DNA of 64,000 nucleotides, taken from assembly GCA_963710975.1 (NCBI GenBank), contig CAVQCG010000005.1, positions 248,001 to 312,000 of the forward strand, in the 5' to 3' direction. The first letter of the stretch is position 1, and the number at the start of each line of letters is the position of its first letter. This document shows positions 17,101 to 25,539 of this stretch, in pieces. The translations under genes were made by a program, and so were the position numbers. Source of the stretch: JBBQXH01 sp963710975 (GTDB lineage: Bacteria; Actinomycetota; Thermoleophilia; Gaiellales; Gaiellaceae). Below the pieces are notes generated by a model that worked only from the letters and a program-made list of their open reading frames with translations, searched no databases and had not been told where the DNA came from.

Positions 17101-17157
17101 CACGTCAAGCCTACGCGCGGTGTGTTGGGAGCCTGTTAAGCCCGGGCTGGATGCGCG

Positions 17158-17889
17158 TTATTCCATTCCTGCGCGCTGCGTAGCGTCGTAGAGCGCGATC
17201 GCGCCGGCGAGCGCCACGTTGAGCGACTCGGCTCCTGGTGCGATCGGGATCGTCACCACGTCGTCACATGCGGTGACGACGTCGGCAGGGAGACCTTCGC
17301 GCTCAGCGCCGAGCACGAAGGTTCCGCGCACACCGAAGTCGAGCTCCGGAAGCGGCCGGCCACCCGAGGGAACCAGCGCGATCCAGGGCCGAGGGGCGTC
17401 CTCGAACGAGGCGAGCGGTACACGGAAGATCGCCCCGGCGGACGCGCGCAATGCCTTGGCGCCCGTCGGGTCGGCGCATCCCCGGGAGAGGAAGACCGCA
17501 GCCGGGCCCAGCGCGTCCGCTGCCCGGAGCAACGTACCCACGTTTCCGGGGTCGCCGACCCGCCAGAGCGAGAGTCCCAGCGGCGGCGCGGAGTCCGGAC
17601 CGAGGCGAGGAAGATCGGCACGGCGAAAGATCGCGATCACACGGGGGGCGTGGCCGAGCTCCGAGATGTCAGCGAGGAGCTTCGGCTCGACAGCGTCGGC
17701 ATCGAGCCGGGCGGCGAGCACGGGTCGTTCGGCGTCGACGAGGGCGTCGACAGGAGCAAGCCCCGCGTCGAGTGCCGCCTCGACGAGATCCTCACCCTCG
17801 CAGACGAAGAGGCCGAGCCGATCGCGCCAGCGGCGGCCCGCCAGCTTCCTGACGAGCTTGAGCCGTTGGTTCGACGCGGATGTGATCAG
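17158..17889 (-). CDS. SpoU/TrmH-family RNA 2'-O-methyltransferase
   Basis: 243 residues if started at CTG 17889. N-terminal substrate-binding part ITSASNQRLKLVRKLAGRRWR...FVCEGEDLVEAAL, then the knotted SPOUT domain: GLSLWRVGDPGNVGTLLRAADALGPAAVFL, GTFVLGAEREGLP and VTIPIAPGAESLNVALAGAIALYDA. All three SpoU motifs are present. The family methylates ribose in 23S rRNA or tRNA; its place after rplT is the classic tsnR/trmH position. The conserved N-terminus begins at a CTG whose last two bases overlap the rplT stop (CTGA); no ATG, GTG or TTG exists before residue ~57. Confidence 0.88.
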   Translation of the reverse strand: MITSASNQRLKLVRKLAGRRWRDRLGLFVCEGEDLVEAALDAGLAPVDALVDAERPVLAARLDADAVEPKLLADISELGHAPRVIAIFRRADLPRLGPDSAPPLGLSLWRVGDPGNVGTLLRAADALGPAAVFLSRGCADPTGAKALRASAGAIFRVPLASFEDAPRPWIALVPSGGRPLPELDFGVRGTFVLGAEREGLPADVVTACDDVVTIPIAPGAESLNVALAGAIALYDATQRAGME

Positions 17890-18245
17890 GCTTCGAGCGC
17901 TGCCTTCGCGCGTGCCGCGATCGCCGAGAAGGCGGCCGGATCCTGGACGGCGAGATCTGCCAGCACCTTGCGGTCGAGCTCGATGTTCGCCTTGCGGCAG
18001 CCCGCCACGAACTGGTTGTAGGACAGGCCCTCCCCCCGCGCAGCGGCGTTGATTCGGATGATCCAGAGCCGCCGGAAGTTCCGTTTCTTGTTCCGCCGGT
18101 CACGGTAGGCGTACGTGTCCGAGGCGAGGATCTGCTCCTTCGCCTTCCGGTAGCTGATGTGCTTCTGACCCCAGTAGCCCTTCGCCTCCGCGAGGAGCTT
18201 GCGCCGCTTCTTGCGGCCGTGGACCGATCGCTTGACGCGCGGCAT
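17886..18245 (-). CDS. rplT: 50S ribosomal protein L20
   Basis: 119 residues, the standard length. MPRVKRSVHGRKKRRKLLAEAKGYWGQKHISYRKAKEQILAS... and RDRRNKKRNFRRLWIIRINAAARGEGLSYNQFVAGC are unmistakable L20 sequence. It binds 23S rRNA early in assembly and in many bacteria represses its own operon. Third gene of infC-rpmI-rplT; its stop overlaps the CTG start of the SpoU methyltransferase. Confidence 0.98.
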   Translation of the reverse strand: MPRVKRSVHGRKKRRKLLAEAKGYWGQKHISYRKAKEQILASDTYAYRDRRNKKRNFRRLWIIRINAAARGEGLSYNQFVAGCRKANIELDRKVLADLAVQDPAAFSAIAARAKAALEA

Positions 18246-18268
18246 CGTGTCTCCCTCCTTGCGCCTTG

Positions 18269-18463
18269 CTAACGGGCGAGCATCTTGCGGACAGCAGGCT
18301 CGTCCGCGTCCGAAACAGGATGGTCGTGACGGAAGTCGCGACCACGCTTCGCGCTCTTCTTCTCGAGATTGTGGCTCTGCATCGCATGACGGCGTAGGAG
18401 ACGTCCAGTCCCCGTCACCTTGAACCGCTTCTTGGCGGCGGATCTCGTCTTCTGCTTTGGCAT
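18269..18463 (-). CDS. rpmI: 50S ribosomal protein L35
   Basis: 64 residues, standard length: MPKQKTRSAAKKRFKVTGTGRLLRRHAMQSHNLEKKS. Between infC (stop 1 nt upstream) and rplT (24 nt downstream), the canonical operon order. Assembles late into the large subunit. Confidence 0.98.
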   Translation of the reverse strand: MPKQKTRSAAKKRFKVTGTGRLLRRHAMQSHNLEKKSAKRGRDFRHDHPVSDADEPAVRKMLAR

Positions 18464-18464
18464 C

Positions 18465-19037
18465 TCAGGCTGCTCCTACTTCTCGTCCAGCGTTCTTTTC
18501 TGGGGCAAGCACCATCGTCATGTTTCGTCCATCGAGAACCGGTGTCGCCTCGACGTGTCCGAGCTCCTTGACGTCCTCGGCCAGACGCATGAGCAGGTCG
18601 TGTCCCCGCTCGGGGTGTGTCGTCTCACGGCCGCGGAACATAATCGTAACTTTCACCTTCGCTCGTTGCTTCAGGAACCTGGCGACGTGCCCCTTCTTGG
18701 TCTCGTAATCGTGGATCGAGATCTTCGGCCGGAGCTTGATCTCCTTCACGTGAACCTGGGACTGGTGCTTGCGCGCGAGCTTGGCCTTCTGCTCCTGCTC
18801 GTACCGGTACTTGCCGTAGTCCATGATCCGGCACACCGGCGGGTCCGCGCCCGCTGCGACCTCCACCAGGTCGAGGTTCTTCGAGAATGCGTACTCGAGT
18901 GCCTCGTCAGTCGGCTTGATCCCTATCTGCGTCCCGTCCGAGTCGACCAGCCGCACGCGCGGGACGCGAATCTGCTCGTTGATCCGCGGCTGGGAAACGA
19001 CTGGCCGGACGGGCTCGAACGCACGCCTCGACCTCAA
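18465..19037 (-). CDS. infC: translation initiation factor IF-3
   Basis: 190 residues from TTG 19037. N-terminal domain PRINEQIRVPRVRLVDSDG...GIKPTDEALEYAFSKNLDLVEVA, linker, and C-terminal domain KEIKLRPKISIHDYETKKGHVARFL...VMFRGRE-type segment (IMFRGRETTHPERGHDLL). IF3 splits ribosomes and proofreads start codons. The start is unusual: no ATG or GTG precedes the conserved region in frame; the TTG overlaps the TGA of a tiny ORF (start codons at 19051-19040) that lies behind a good GAAGGGAG site. A one-base deletion in the sequence could instead hide an ATG start. Confidence 0.93.
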   Translation of the reverse strand: MRSRRAFEPVRPVVSQPRINEQIRVPRVRLVDSDGTQIGIKPTDEALEYAFSKNLDLVEVAAGADPPVCRIMDYGKYRYEQEQKAKLARKHQSQVHVKEIKLRPKISIHDYETKKGHVARFLKQRAKVKVTIMFRGRETTHPERGHDLLMRLAEDVKELGHVEATPVLDGRNMTMVLAPEKNAGREVGAA

Positions 19038-19051
19038 AGCACCATCACCAA
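19034..19051 (-). other. mini-ORF coupled to the infC start
   Basis: Behind GAAGGGAG (19063-19070), the codons TTG GTG ATG GTG CTT TGA run from 19051 to 19034. Any of the first four could start a 2-5 residue peptide. Its TGA overlaps the TTG of infC (TTGA), an arrangement that would hand ribosomes from a strong site to a weak TTG start. Confidence 0.35.
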
Positions 19052-19183
19052 GTCTTGCTGTACTCCCTTCTGGAAACGACGAATGGCTGCACGCAGCAGC
19101 CAACCATCCTCACGGTTTTCGGTTGAACCCCCGCCAAGCCTATGGCCCCGGAGGTGAGGAACTGACCGCTCCTGCTTGCAGGC
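19038..19183 (-). ncRNA. candidate structured leader of the infC-rpmI-rplT operon
   Basis: 146 nt between the thrS stop and infC hold no large ORF but have structure: a perfect hairpin TGGCTGC-TGCGT-GCAGCCA (about 19084-19102) and the palindrome CCTGCAAGCAGG near the thrS end. IF3-L35-L20 operons are widely autoregulated through leader structures. The assignment rests on position and these stems only. Confidence 0.35.
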
Positions 19184-21083
19184 TCACAGGGTAGCAGCTT
19201 GCTGGATCTCGTTGAGCGCGGCTTCGCGCCCCTTCACGACGACGTCTTTCAGCCCCCGAATCCGCAATGCCAGCGTCCCCGCCTCCGCCTCCTTGTCGCC
19301 GAACACGATCACGTAGGGAATCCTTTCGATCTCCGCGGTGCGGATCCGCTTCCCGAGGGTTTCCTCGCTTGCGTCGAGGTCGACCCGGACCCCACGCGCT
19401 CTGAGCTCGTCCGCGACATCCGCCGCCGGGACTCTGTGTGGGTCGGCAACCGGGACGACTCGAACCTGGACAGGCGCAAGCCAGGCCGGAAACGCACCGC
19501 CGTAGTGCTCGATCAGGATTCCCATGAAACGCTCGAGCGACCCGAGCAGGGCTCGGTGGATCACGTACGGCATGTGCTCCCGGTTGTCGGCTCCCGTGTA
19601 CGCGAGGCCGAACCGTTGCGGCATCTGCGAGTCGAGCTGGATCGTCCCCATCTGCCACGAGCGCCCCAGGACGTCAGTCATGTGAAGGTCGATCTTGGGC
19701 CCGTAGAACGCGCCGTCACCCTCGTTCAGCACGAAGTCGATTCCCTGGCGCTCCAGTGCGGCTCGCAGGGCGCCCTCCGTGAAGTCCCACTCTTCGTCGC
19801 TGCCGAGCTTGTTCTCGGGACGGGTCGACAGCTCGAACGTCGCCTCCATCCCGAACAGGTCGTAGAGGTAGGCGGCGTAGTCGAGGCAGCCGAAGATCTC
19901 GTCCTCGATCTGATCGGCTGCGCAGAAGATGTGCGCGTCGTCCTGGGTGATGTGGCGCACGCGGAGGAGCCCGTGGAGCGTGCCGCCCGGCTCGTCGCGG
20001 TGGAGCGTCGAGGACTCGGCGAAACGGATCGGCAGCTCGCGGTAGCTCCGGAGTTGGCTGCCGAAGAGGAGCATGTGCCCCGGGCAGTTCATGGGCTTCA
20101 GGCCGTACGTCTTCTCGTCCTTCGGGATCAGGAACATGTTGTCCCGGTACTTCTCCCAGTGGCCGGAGATCTCCCAGAGCTCGGTGTCGTAGATCAGCGG
20201 CGTCTTCACCTCGAGATACCCGCGGCCCGCGTTCTCGCGGCGGCGGAGATCCTCGAGCTCGTTCCACATCACCATGCCGCGGGGGTGCCAGAGGGGTGAT
20301 CCCGGCGAGTGCTCGTCGAAGTGGACGAGGTCGAGCTCACGCCCGAGTCTCCGGTGGTCACGCTTCTTCGCCTCCTCGATGCGCTCGAGGTAGCGCGGCG
20401 AGATCCTTCGGGTCGTAGAACGCCGTCCCGTAGATCCGGGTCAGCTGCTGGTTCTTCTCGTCGCCGCGCCAGTACGCGCCGGCAAGCGACGTGAGCTTGA
20501 CTGCCCTGATCGGCGCTGTGTTCTGCAGGTGCGGCCCGCGGCAGAGGTCGGTGAAGTCGCCCTGACGGTAGAAGGAGATAGCGCCGTCGGCTGTGTCCAC
20601 GAGCTCGACCTTGAAGGGCTCGCCCTCCTCCTCGAAGATCCGCCGCGCCTCGTCGCGTTCGACCTCCCATCGCTCGAAGGTGCGCCCCTCGGCGATCTCG
20701 CGCTCGATCTCGTCCTCGAGCGCGGCAAGGTCGTCCTCGCCGATCGGCTCCGGAAACGCGAAGTCGTAGTAGAAGCCGTTCTCGATCGGCGGGCCGATGG
20801 CGACCTTCGTGCCGGGATGAAGACGCCGCGCTGCCTCCGCGAGGAGATGGGCGGCCGAGTGGCGGAGGACGTACAGCGCGTCGGGATCAAGCCGGTCCCG
20901 GGTCGTCAGGATCTGGATTGTCGCCCCGTCCGGGAGCGGCAGCCGGAGATCCTGGACGCGCCCGTTCGCACGCACGAGCACCGCCTGCTCGGCGAGCTTC
21001 GGCCCGATCGCGGCGGCAGCATCGAGACCGTTTGCACCGTCGTCGAGGTCGAGCTCGGTGCCGTCGGGGAGGATGACCTTCAC
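19184..21083 (-). CDS. thrS: threonyl-tRNA synthetase (one frameshift)
   Basis: 632 residues after removing one base near 20383-20401. N-terminal TGS domain (MKVILPDGTELDLDDGANG), editing domain with HSAAHLLAEAARRLHPGTK and GFYYDFAF, catalytic core with MNCPGHMLLFGSQLRSYRELPIRFAE, the zinc Cys/His residues and HRDEPGGTLHGLLRVR, and a C-terminal anticodon domain. The frame breaks at LAA|YLERIEEAKKRDHRR: one extra base in GCCGCGCTACCTC; both sides match ThrS without a gap. Since the enzyme is essential, a sequence error is the likely cause. GTG start; TAGAAT at 21091-21096 lies 7 nt before it. Confidence 0.93.
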
Positions 21084-21090
21084 GCGCCGG

Positions 21091-21096
21091 ATTCTA
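21091..21096 (-). promoter_or_regulatory. -10 hexamer TAGAAT of thrS
   Basis: TAGAAT lies 7 nt before the GTG start of thrS with no Shine-Dalgarno sequence, so the thrS message probably starts at its start codon. Confidence 0.5.
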
Positions 21097-21125
21097 CGGA
21101 CGCGCCGGTGCCAGAAGGGTTGACG

Positions 21126-21806
21126 TTATGCGGCGCTCGAGCTGAGATGGCTGAAATCGACGCCGACGAGCTCGCCGATCCGGTCGATGGAGATGTCTGC
21201 CGGCGGGTATTCGGCGAGCACCTTCGGGTCGTTCGCGTAGTGCCCCTGGCGCGGAAACACCGTCGTCACCCGATCCCCCCAGGTCTCCTTGACGGCGGCG
21301 AGGATCCGGAGCTTGTCGTCGATGAGCACATAGTGCCGCGCCGGATAGCGTCGCTCGACGTCGTCGAGATCGTTCTCCTTGTGGATGTAGATGAGGATGT
21401 GACCCTTGAACTCCTCGAACAGCCCTGAGCGATGGATCTTCCGTGGCTGGAAGACGACGTCGCCGTCCGAGAGGATGACCGGCCGCCCGAGCGCCGCAAC
21501 GTGCTGTATCGCATCGAGCGCCTCCGGGTAGAGCCGGTTGGCGAACGGATAGTCGATCAGGTAGGGGGACACCGCCAGTACGTGGGAGTCGAGCGGATGG
21601 GCGGCCCTGTAGCGCTGAAGCGCACCGAGGTAGTCGACGTAGCCGAGCTCCCCGCGCTGCTCCTCGAGAATCGCAAAGTACTCGCCTGCGCGGTCCGTGC
21701 CGACCTCCCGCTCGAGGAAGCCGTGGAGATCCGCGATCACCCGGTCGTTGTCGATGAGGGTGTCGTCGACGTCGAAGAGGAAGACGAGATCCTGGGTCTC
21801 GGTCAC
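21126..21806 (-). CDS. HAD-superfamily hydrolase
   Basis: 226 residues. HAD motif I is FLFDVDDTLIDND (nucleophile and acid Asp), motif II PVILSDGD, motif III/IV around HYVLIDDKLRILAAVKETWGD. A helical cap lies between I and II. It is a phosphatase or phosphotransferase of unknown substrate. The GTG start overlaps the zwf stop (GTGA), so it is co-translated with glucose-6-phosphate dehydrogenase, and a sugar-phosphate or related substrate would fit; that is inference. Confidence 0.85.
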   Translation of the reverse strand: MTETQDLVFLFDVDDTLIDNDRVIADLHGFLEREVGTDRAGEYFAILEEQRGELGYVDYLGALQRYRAAHPLDSHVLAVSPYLIDYPFANRLYPEALDAIQHVAALGRPVILSDGDVVFQPRKIHRSGLFEEFKGHILIYIHKENDLDDVERRYPARHYVLIDDKLRILAAVKETWGDRVTTVFPRQGHYANDPKVLAEYPPADISIDRIGELVGVDFSHLSSSAA

Positions 21807-23188
21807 GAGACGGCCTCCGGGCTCGGGTTGTGCCAGCCGCCGATCTGGCGGGTCAGGCGATCGGCTTCCTCCGGCCCCCAGGTACCCGGCTGGTAGGCGT
21901 GGATGGGCGTCTTGCCGGTGAGAATCGGATCGACGATCCGCCATTGTGCCTCGACCGCGTCCTCGCGCGCAAAGAGCGACTGATCGCCCACCATGGCATC
22001 GCCGAGCAGGCGCTCGTACGGTGCCCTGTCCTCGAGATCGTGGTAGCCGGCGATCAGCTCGACCCGCTCGCCGGTCATCTCCTCCCCCGGTACCTTCGCC
22101 CGCGCTCCAAGCGCGATGACGACCTCTGGCCCGAGACGGAAGCGGTAGTAGTCGCCCTGCGGCGGCTCGGGCTCGCCGAACACGACCTGCGGCGGCGCCT
22201 TCAGCTCGACGTAGACCTCGGTCGTCGTGAGCGGGAGGCACTTGCCGGCCCGGATGAAGAAGGGGACTCCCGACCATCGCCAGGTGTCGATGGTCAGCTT
22301 CAGGGCTGCAAAGGTCTCGATCGTCGAGGTCGGAGCTACCCCGTCCCCGTCTCGATAGCCGTCGAACTGGCCGCGCACGACGTTGGAGGGCCGCAGCGGC
22401 TCGATCGCCTGGAGCAGTGTCGCCTTCGCATCGCGGACGCCGTCCGGGGCATTCGCGGACGGGGGCTCCATCGCGAGCAAGGTGGCAACCTGGAGCAAGT
22501 GGTTCTGGACGACGTCCCGGATCGCCCCGGCTTCCTCGTAGAACTTCACCCGGCCCTGAACCCCGAAGTCCTCGGCCATCGTGATCTGCACGCTCTCGAC
22601 GTACGTCCGGTTCCAGATCGGCTCGAGGAACGCGTTCGCGAACCGAAAGTACAGGAGGTTCATGATCGGCTCCTTCCCGAGGAAGTGGTCGATCCGGAAG
22701 ATCGATTCCTCGGGGAACGCCGAGTGAAGGGTCGCGCTGAGCTCTTGCGCCGATGCGAGGTCGCGGCCGAATGGCTTCTCGACGACGACGCGAGCGTTCG
22801 TCGCGCAACCCGACGACGCAAGGCCTTCGACGACGGTCGCGAAGAGCGACGGCGGGATGGCGAGGTAGTGGAGCGGACGGGAGGCGCCTTCGAGCCGTGC
22901 GAACAACTCTTCGAACGTCGCCGTATCCTCGTAGCCGCCGTCGACGTAGCGCAGGAGCGACGAGAGCTTCGCGAACGCCTTCTCGTCGATCGGCCCGTGG
23001 CTCTCGATGCTCTCGCGAGCCCTGTCCTTCAGCTGGTCGAGATCCCAACCGGCCTTGGCGACGCCGATCACGGGGACATCGAGCCCGCCGTGTTGCACGA
23101 GCGCAAGGAGCGCCGGGAAGATCTGCTTGTGCGCAAGGTCTCCCGTGGCGCCGAAGAAGACGAGCGCGTCGGAGCGCTCTCCCGTCAT
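21803..23188 (-). CDS. zwf: glucose-6-phosphate 1-dehydrogenase
   Basis: 461 residues. NADP site FFGATGDLAHKQIFPAL; catalytic/substrate motif FRIDHFLGKEPIMNLLYFRFANAFLEPIWNR; later FFIRAGKCLPLTTTEVYVELK. First step of the oxidative pentose phosphate path, making 6-phosphogluconolactone and NADPH. The ATG at 23188 overlaps the ndh stop (ATGA) and the stop overlaps the HAD gene start, giving a tight ndh-zwf-HAD operon. The pairing of an NADPH source with NDH-2 suggests joint control of redox supply. No opcA or 6-phosphogluconate dehydrogenase is in the window. Confidence 0.95.
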   Translation of the reverse strand: MTGERSDALVFFGATGDLAHKQIFPALLALVQHGGLDVPVIGVAKAGWDLDQLKDRARESIESHGPIDEKAFAKLSSLLRYVDGGYEDTATFEELFARLEGASRPLHYLAIPPSLFATVVEGLASSGCATNARVVVEKPFGRDLASAQELSATLHSAFPEESIFRIDHFLGKEPIMNLLYFRFANAFLEPIWNRTYVESVQITMAEDFGVQGRVKFYEEAGAIRDVVQNHLLQVATLLAMEPPSANAPDGVRDAKATLLQAIEPLRPSNVVRGQFDGYRDGDGVAPTSTIETFAALKLTIDTWRWSGVPFFIRAGKCLPLTTTEVYVELKAPPQVVFGEPEPPQGDYYRFRLGPEVVIALGARAKVPGEEMTGERVELIAGYHDLEDRAPYERLLGDAMVGDQSLFAREDAVEAQWRIVDPILTGKTPIHAYQPGTWGPEEADRLTRQIGGWHNPSPEAVS

Positions 23189-24495
23189 GCGGGAGTCTCC
23201 CTCCGGTCGGTCAGGTCCTCGAGGAGGTCTTTCGTCACCCCTGATGTGTCGATCGACGTGATCAGCCGAATGGGCCTGTCCTCGTGGATGTAGTTCCACC
23301 CCCAGGACGCGACCACGGCGAACCGGTTTCGGAAGCCGACGATGTAGAAGAGGTGCACGACGAGCCACATGATCCAGCCGAGGAAGCCGGTGAACTCGAG
23401 CTTGCCGAGCGTCGCGACCGCTGCGTTGCGTCCGATCGTGGCCATCGTGCCCTTGTCTCGGTAGTGGAACGGCTCGACTGAACCCCCGTCTCCTCCGGCG
23501 AGCGCGACGATCGCGCGCGCGACGTACCGTCCCTCTTGCATCGCCGGCGGCGAGAGCATCGGAAGCTCGCCGCCTCCGTCCTTGACGGAGGAAACGTCCC
23601 CGATCGCAAAGACGCACTCGGCACCCGGGAGCCTGAGGTGATCGTCGACCTCGATGCGTCCAGCGCTCGTGCGTGCGAGGGCCGGAACGTCCGTCGGATC
23701 GGTGGGACGGACACCGGCGCACCAGACGATCGTCCGGGTCGCGATGTCGGCGCCCGTCGACAGCGTCACGTGATCCGCCGTCGCAGCGGTGACGAGGGAG
23801 CCCGTCTCGACGTCGATACCGCGGCGCTCGAGGATCTGCTCGGCGTAGCGGCCGAGCCGTTCGGAGAACGAGGCCAGCAGACGCTCCTGACCCTCGACGA
23901 CGACGATCCGTGCGAGATTCAGGCGCAGCTCGGGATAGTCGCGGCCGAGCACCAGCTGGAGCAGCTCGTTGAGGGCGCCGGCGTACTCCACTCCCGTGGG
24001 GCCGCCTCCGACGACGACGAACGTCAGCCACTGCCGTTGCTCGTCCTGGTCAGCCGTCTGTGAGGCGCGCTCGAGGCATGAGAGGACGTGGTTACGAAGC
24101 GCCTGCGCGGCACCGAGCGACTTCATGCTGATCGTATGCTCGGCAAGAAGCTCGTTGCCGAAGTAGTTGTCCGTGCTCCCGGTGGCCAGGACGAGGTAGT
24201 CGTAGGAGACTTCATCTCCATCCGCGCTGTGAAGCGTCCTGGCGGTGAAGTCTGCGCCGGTGACCCGTTTCTGCAGGAACCGCACGTTCGGCGATCCGCG
24301 GAAGATCGTGCGGAACGGGCGCGCGATGTCGGGGGCCGTCAGGAGCGCAGTCGAGACCTGGTAGAGGAGCGGGGTGAACAGGTGGTAGTTGCGGCTGTCG
24401 ACGAGGACGACGTCGACCGGCTTGCCGTCGAGCGCCTTCGCACACGACAGGCCGCCGAAGCCTCCGCCGACGATCACGACGCGTGGTGGTGGCAT
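23185..24495 (-). CDS. ndh: type II NADH dehydrogenase (NDH-2)
   Basis: 436 residues from ATG 24495. FAD site PRVVIVGGGFGGLSCAKAL; second dinucleotide site LTFVVVGGGPTGVEYAGALNEL; DHLRLPGAECVFAIGDVSSV near the flavin; C-terminal amphipathic/membrane part LGWIMWLVVHLFYIVGFRNRF typical of NDH-2. It passes electrons from NADH to quinone without pumping protons. The hexamer AACAAT 8 nt before the ATG may be its -10. First gene of ndh-zwf-HAD, divergent from the PiT transporter. Confidence 0.93.
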   Translation of the reverse strand: MPPPRVVIVGGGFGGLSCAKALDGKPVDVVLVDSRNYHLFTPLLYQVSTALLTAPDIARPFRTIFRGSPNVRFLQKRVTGADFTARTLHSADGDEVSYDYLVLATGSTDNYFGNELLAEHTISMKSLGAAQALRNHVLSCLERASQTADQDEQRQWLTFVVVGGGPTGVEYAGALNELLQLVLGRDYPELRLNLARIVVVEGQERLLASFSERLGRYAEQILERRGIDVETGSLVTAATADHVTLSTGADIATRTIVWCAGVRPTDPTDVPALARTSAGRIEVDDHLRLPGAECVFAIGDVSSVKDGGGELPMLSPPAMQEGRYVARAIVALAGGDGGSVEPFHYRDKGTMATIGRNAAVATLGKLEFTGFLGWIMWLVVHLFYIVGFRNRFAVVASWGWNYIHEDRPIRLITSIDTSGVTKDLLEDLTDRRETPA

Positions 24496-24538
24496 CGGCC
24501 GCCATTGTTCCACCCGGGGAGAGTGTCAGGATGGGCCG

Positions 24539-25537
24539 GTGGAAGCGCTTGCCGTTGCGGCCTCGCTCGCGCTCGCCTTCATCCTCGGGGTGAGCGACGC
24601 TCCGAACGCGAGCTCTGCGCTCGTCGCCTCGCGGACAGCGGGGTACCGGGCGGCGACGGCATTCGCGTTCGTCTTCCACGCGCTCGGTGGATTCGTCAGC
24701 GGCACGGCCGTCGCGCTGACGATCACCACCCTGATCCAGGTGACGCCGGGCGAGGTCCCAGCTGCATACGCGGCTGCGGGCCTGTCGGCCGTCGCCTTCG
24801 TCGCGGTCGCGACGAGATTCGGAATCCCGACGAGCGCGAGCTTCGGCCTGGTCGGCGGTCTCGTCGGCGCGGCCCTCGTGGCCGGTGGGAGCAGCGCGGT
24901 CAACTGGGGTGGGCTCGACGGGGTTCACCCCGTCGGAACGCTCGGCGTCCTGATCGGCCTCGTCGTGTCCCCGCCTATCGGGATTGGCATCGCCTGGCTG
25001 GCGCGGCGGGCGATCGACAGGATCCTCGTCCGCGCCAGGCGGCGCCTCCTCGGGCCGATCCGGATCAGCATCTGGATCGGCGCCGCCTCCGTGGCCTTCA
25101 GCGATGGCTCGAACGACGGTCAGAAGGCGATGGGCCTGGCTGCGGGCGCGCTCGTCGCGACCGGATCGCTGCAGGAGCCCTCCATCCCATTCTGGGTCAG
25201 GGCGTCGGTCGCCCTGATCCTCGCGCTCGGGACGGCGATCGGCGGGCGGCGTATCGTCCGCACCGTGGGGTTGGGGTTCTACCGCGGAGGGCCCGTCGAC
25301 AGCCTGGGCGCCCAGGGGTCGGCCGCGGCCGTGATCCTCGGCGGCTCGGCCCTCGGGTTTCCGATCAGCACGTCGACCGTCGTCGCGTCGGCCGTGGTCG
25401 GCGTTGGCACCGGCGAGCGCTTCCGCCACGTCCGCTGGGTCACGTTCTCGCGCACCGTCGCGGCCTGGGCGATCACCGTCCCGGCGTGCGTCGGAATCGG
25501 CGCGCTCCTGTTCTTCGTCCTCGACGAGGTCATCTGA
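24539..25537 (+). CDS. inorganic phosphate transporter, PiT family
   Basis: 332 residues, about ten membrane segments. The duplicated PiT signature is present in altered form: GVSDAPNASSALVASRTAGYRAA in the first half and FSDGSNDGQKAMGLAAGAL in the second, with PTSASFGLVGGLVGAAL and FPISTSTVVASAVVGVG at the matching membrane re-entry positions. The family imports metal-phosphate with protons or sodium. The first half has GVSDAPNA where the second PiT in this window has GFHDAANA. GTG start with CAGGAT 6 nt before it; the DUF47 partner follows at 2 nt. Confidence 0.9.
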   Translation: MEALAVAASLALAFILGVSDAPNASSALVASRTAGYRAATAFAFVFHALGGFVSGTAVALTITTLIQVTPGEVPAAYAAAGLSAVAFVAVATRFGIPTSASFGLVGGLVGAALVAGGSSAVNWGGLDGVHPVGTLGVLIGLVVSPPIGIGIAWLARRAIDRILVRARRRLLGPIRISIWIGAASVAFSDGSNDGQKAMGLAAGALVATGSLQEPSIPFWVRASVALILALGTAIGGRRIVRTVGLGFYRGGPVDSLGAQGSAAAVILGGSALGFPISTSTVVASAVVGVGTGERFRHVRWVTFSRTVAAWAITVPACVGIGALLFFVLDEVI

Positions 25538-25539
25538 GC

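Noticed and set aside
19184..21083. thrS as two separate genes or a pseudogene
   Set aside because: Both parts match ThrS without gap or overlap if one base is removed; the enzyme is essential and other genes here show the same kind of break.
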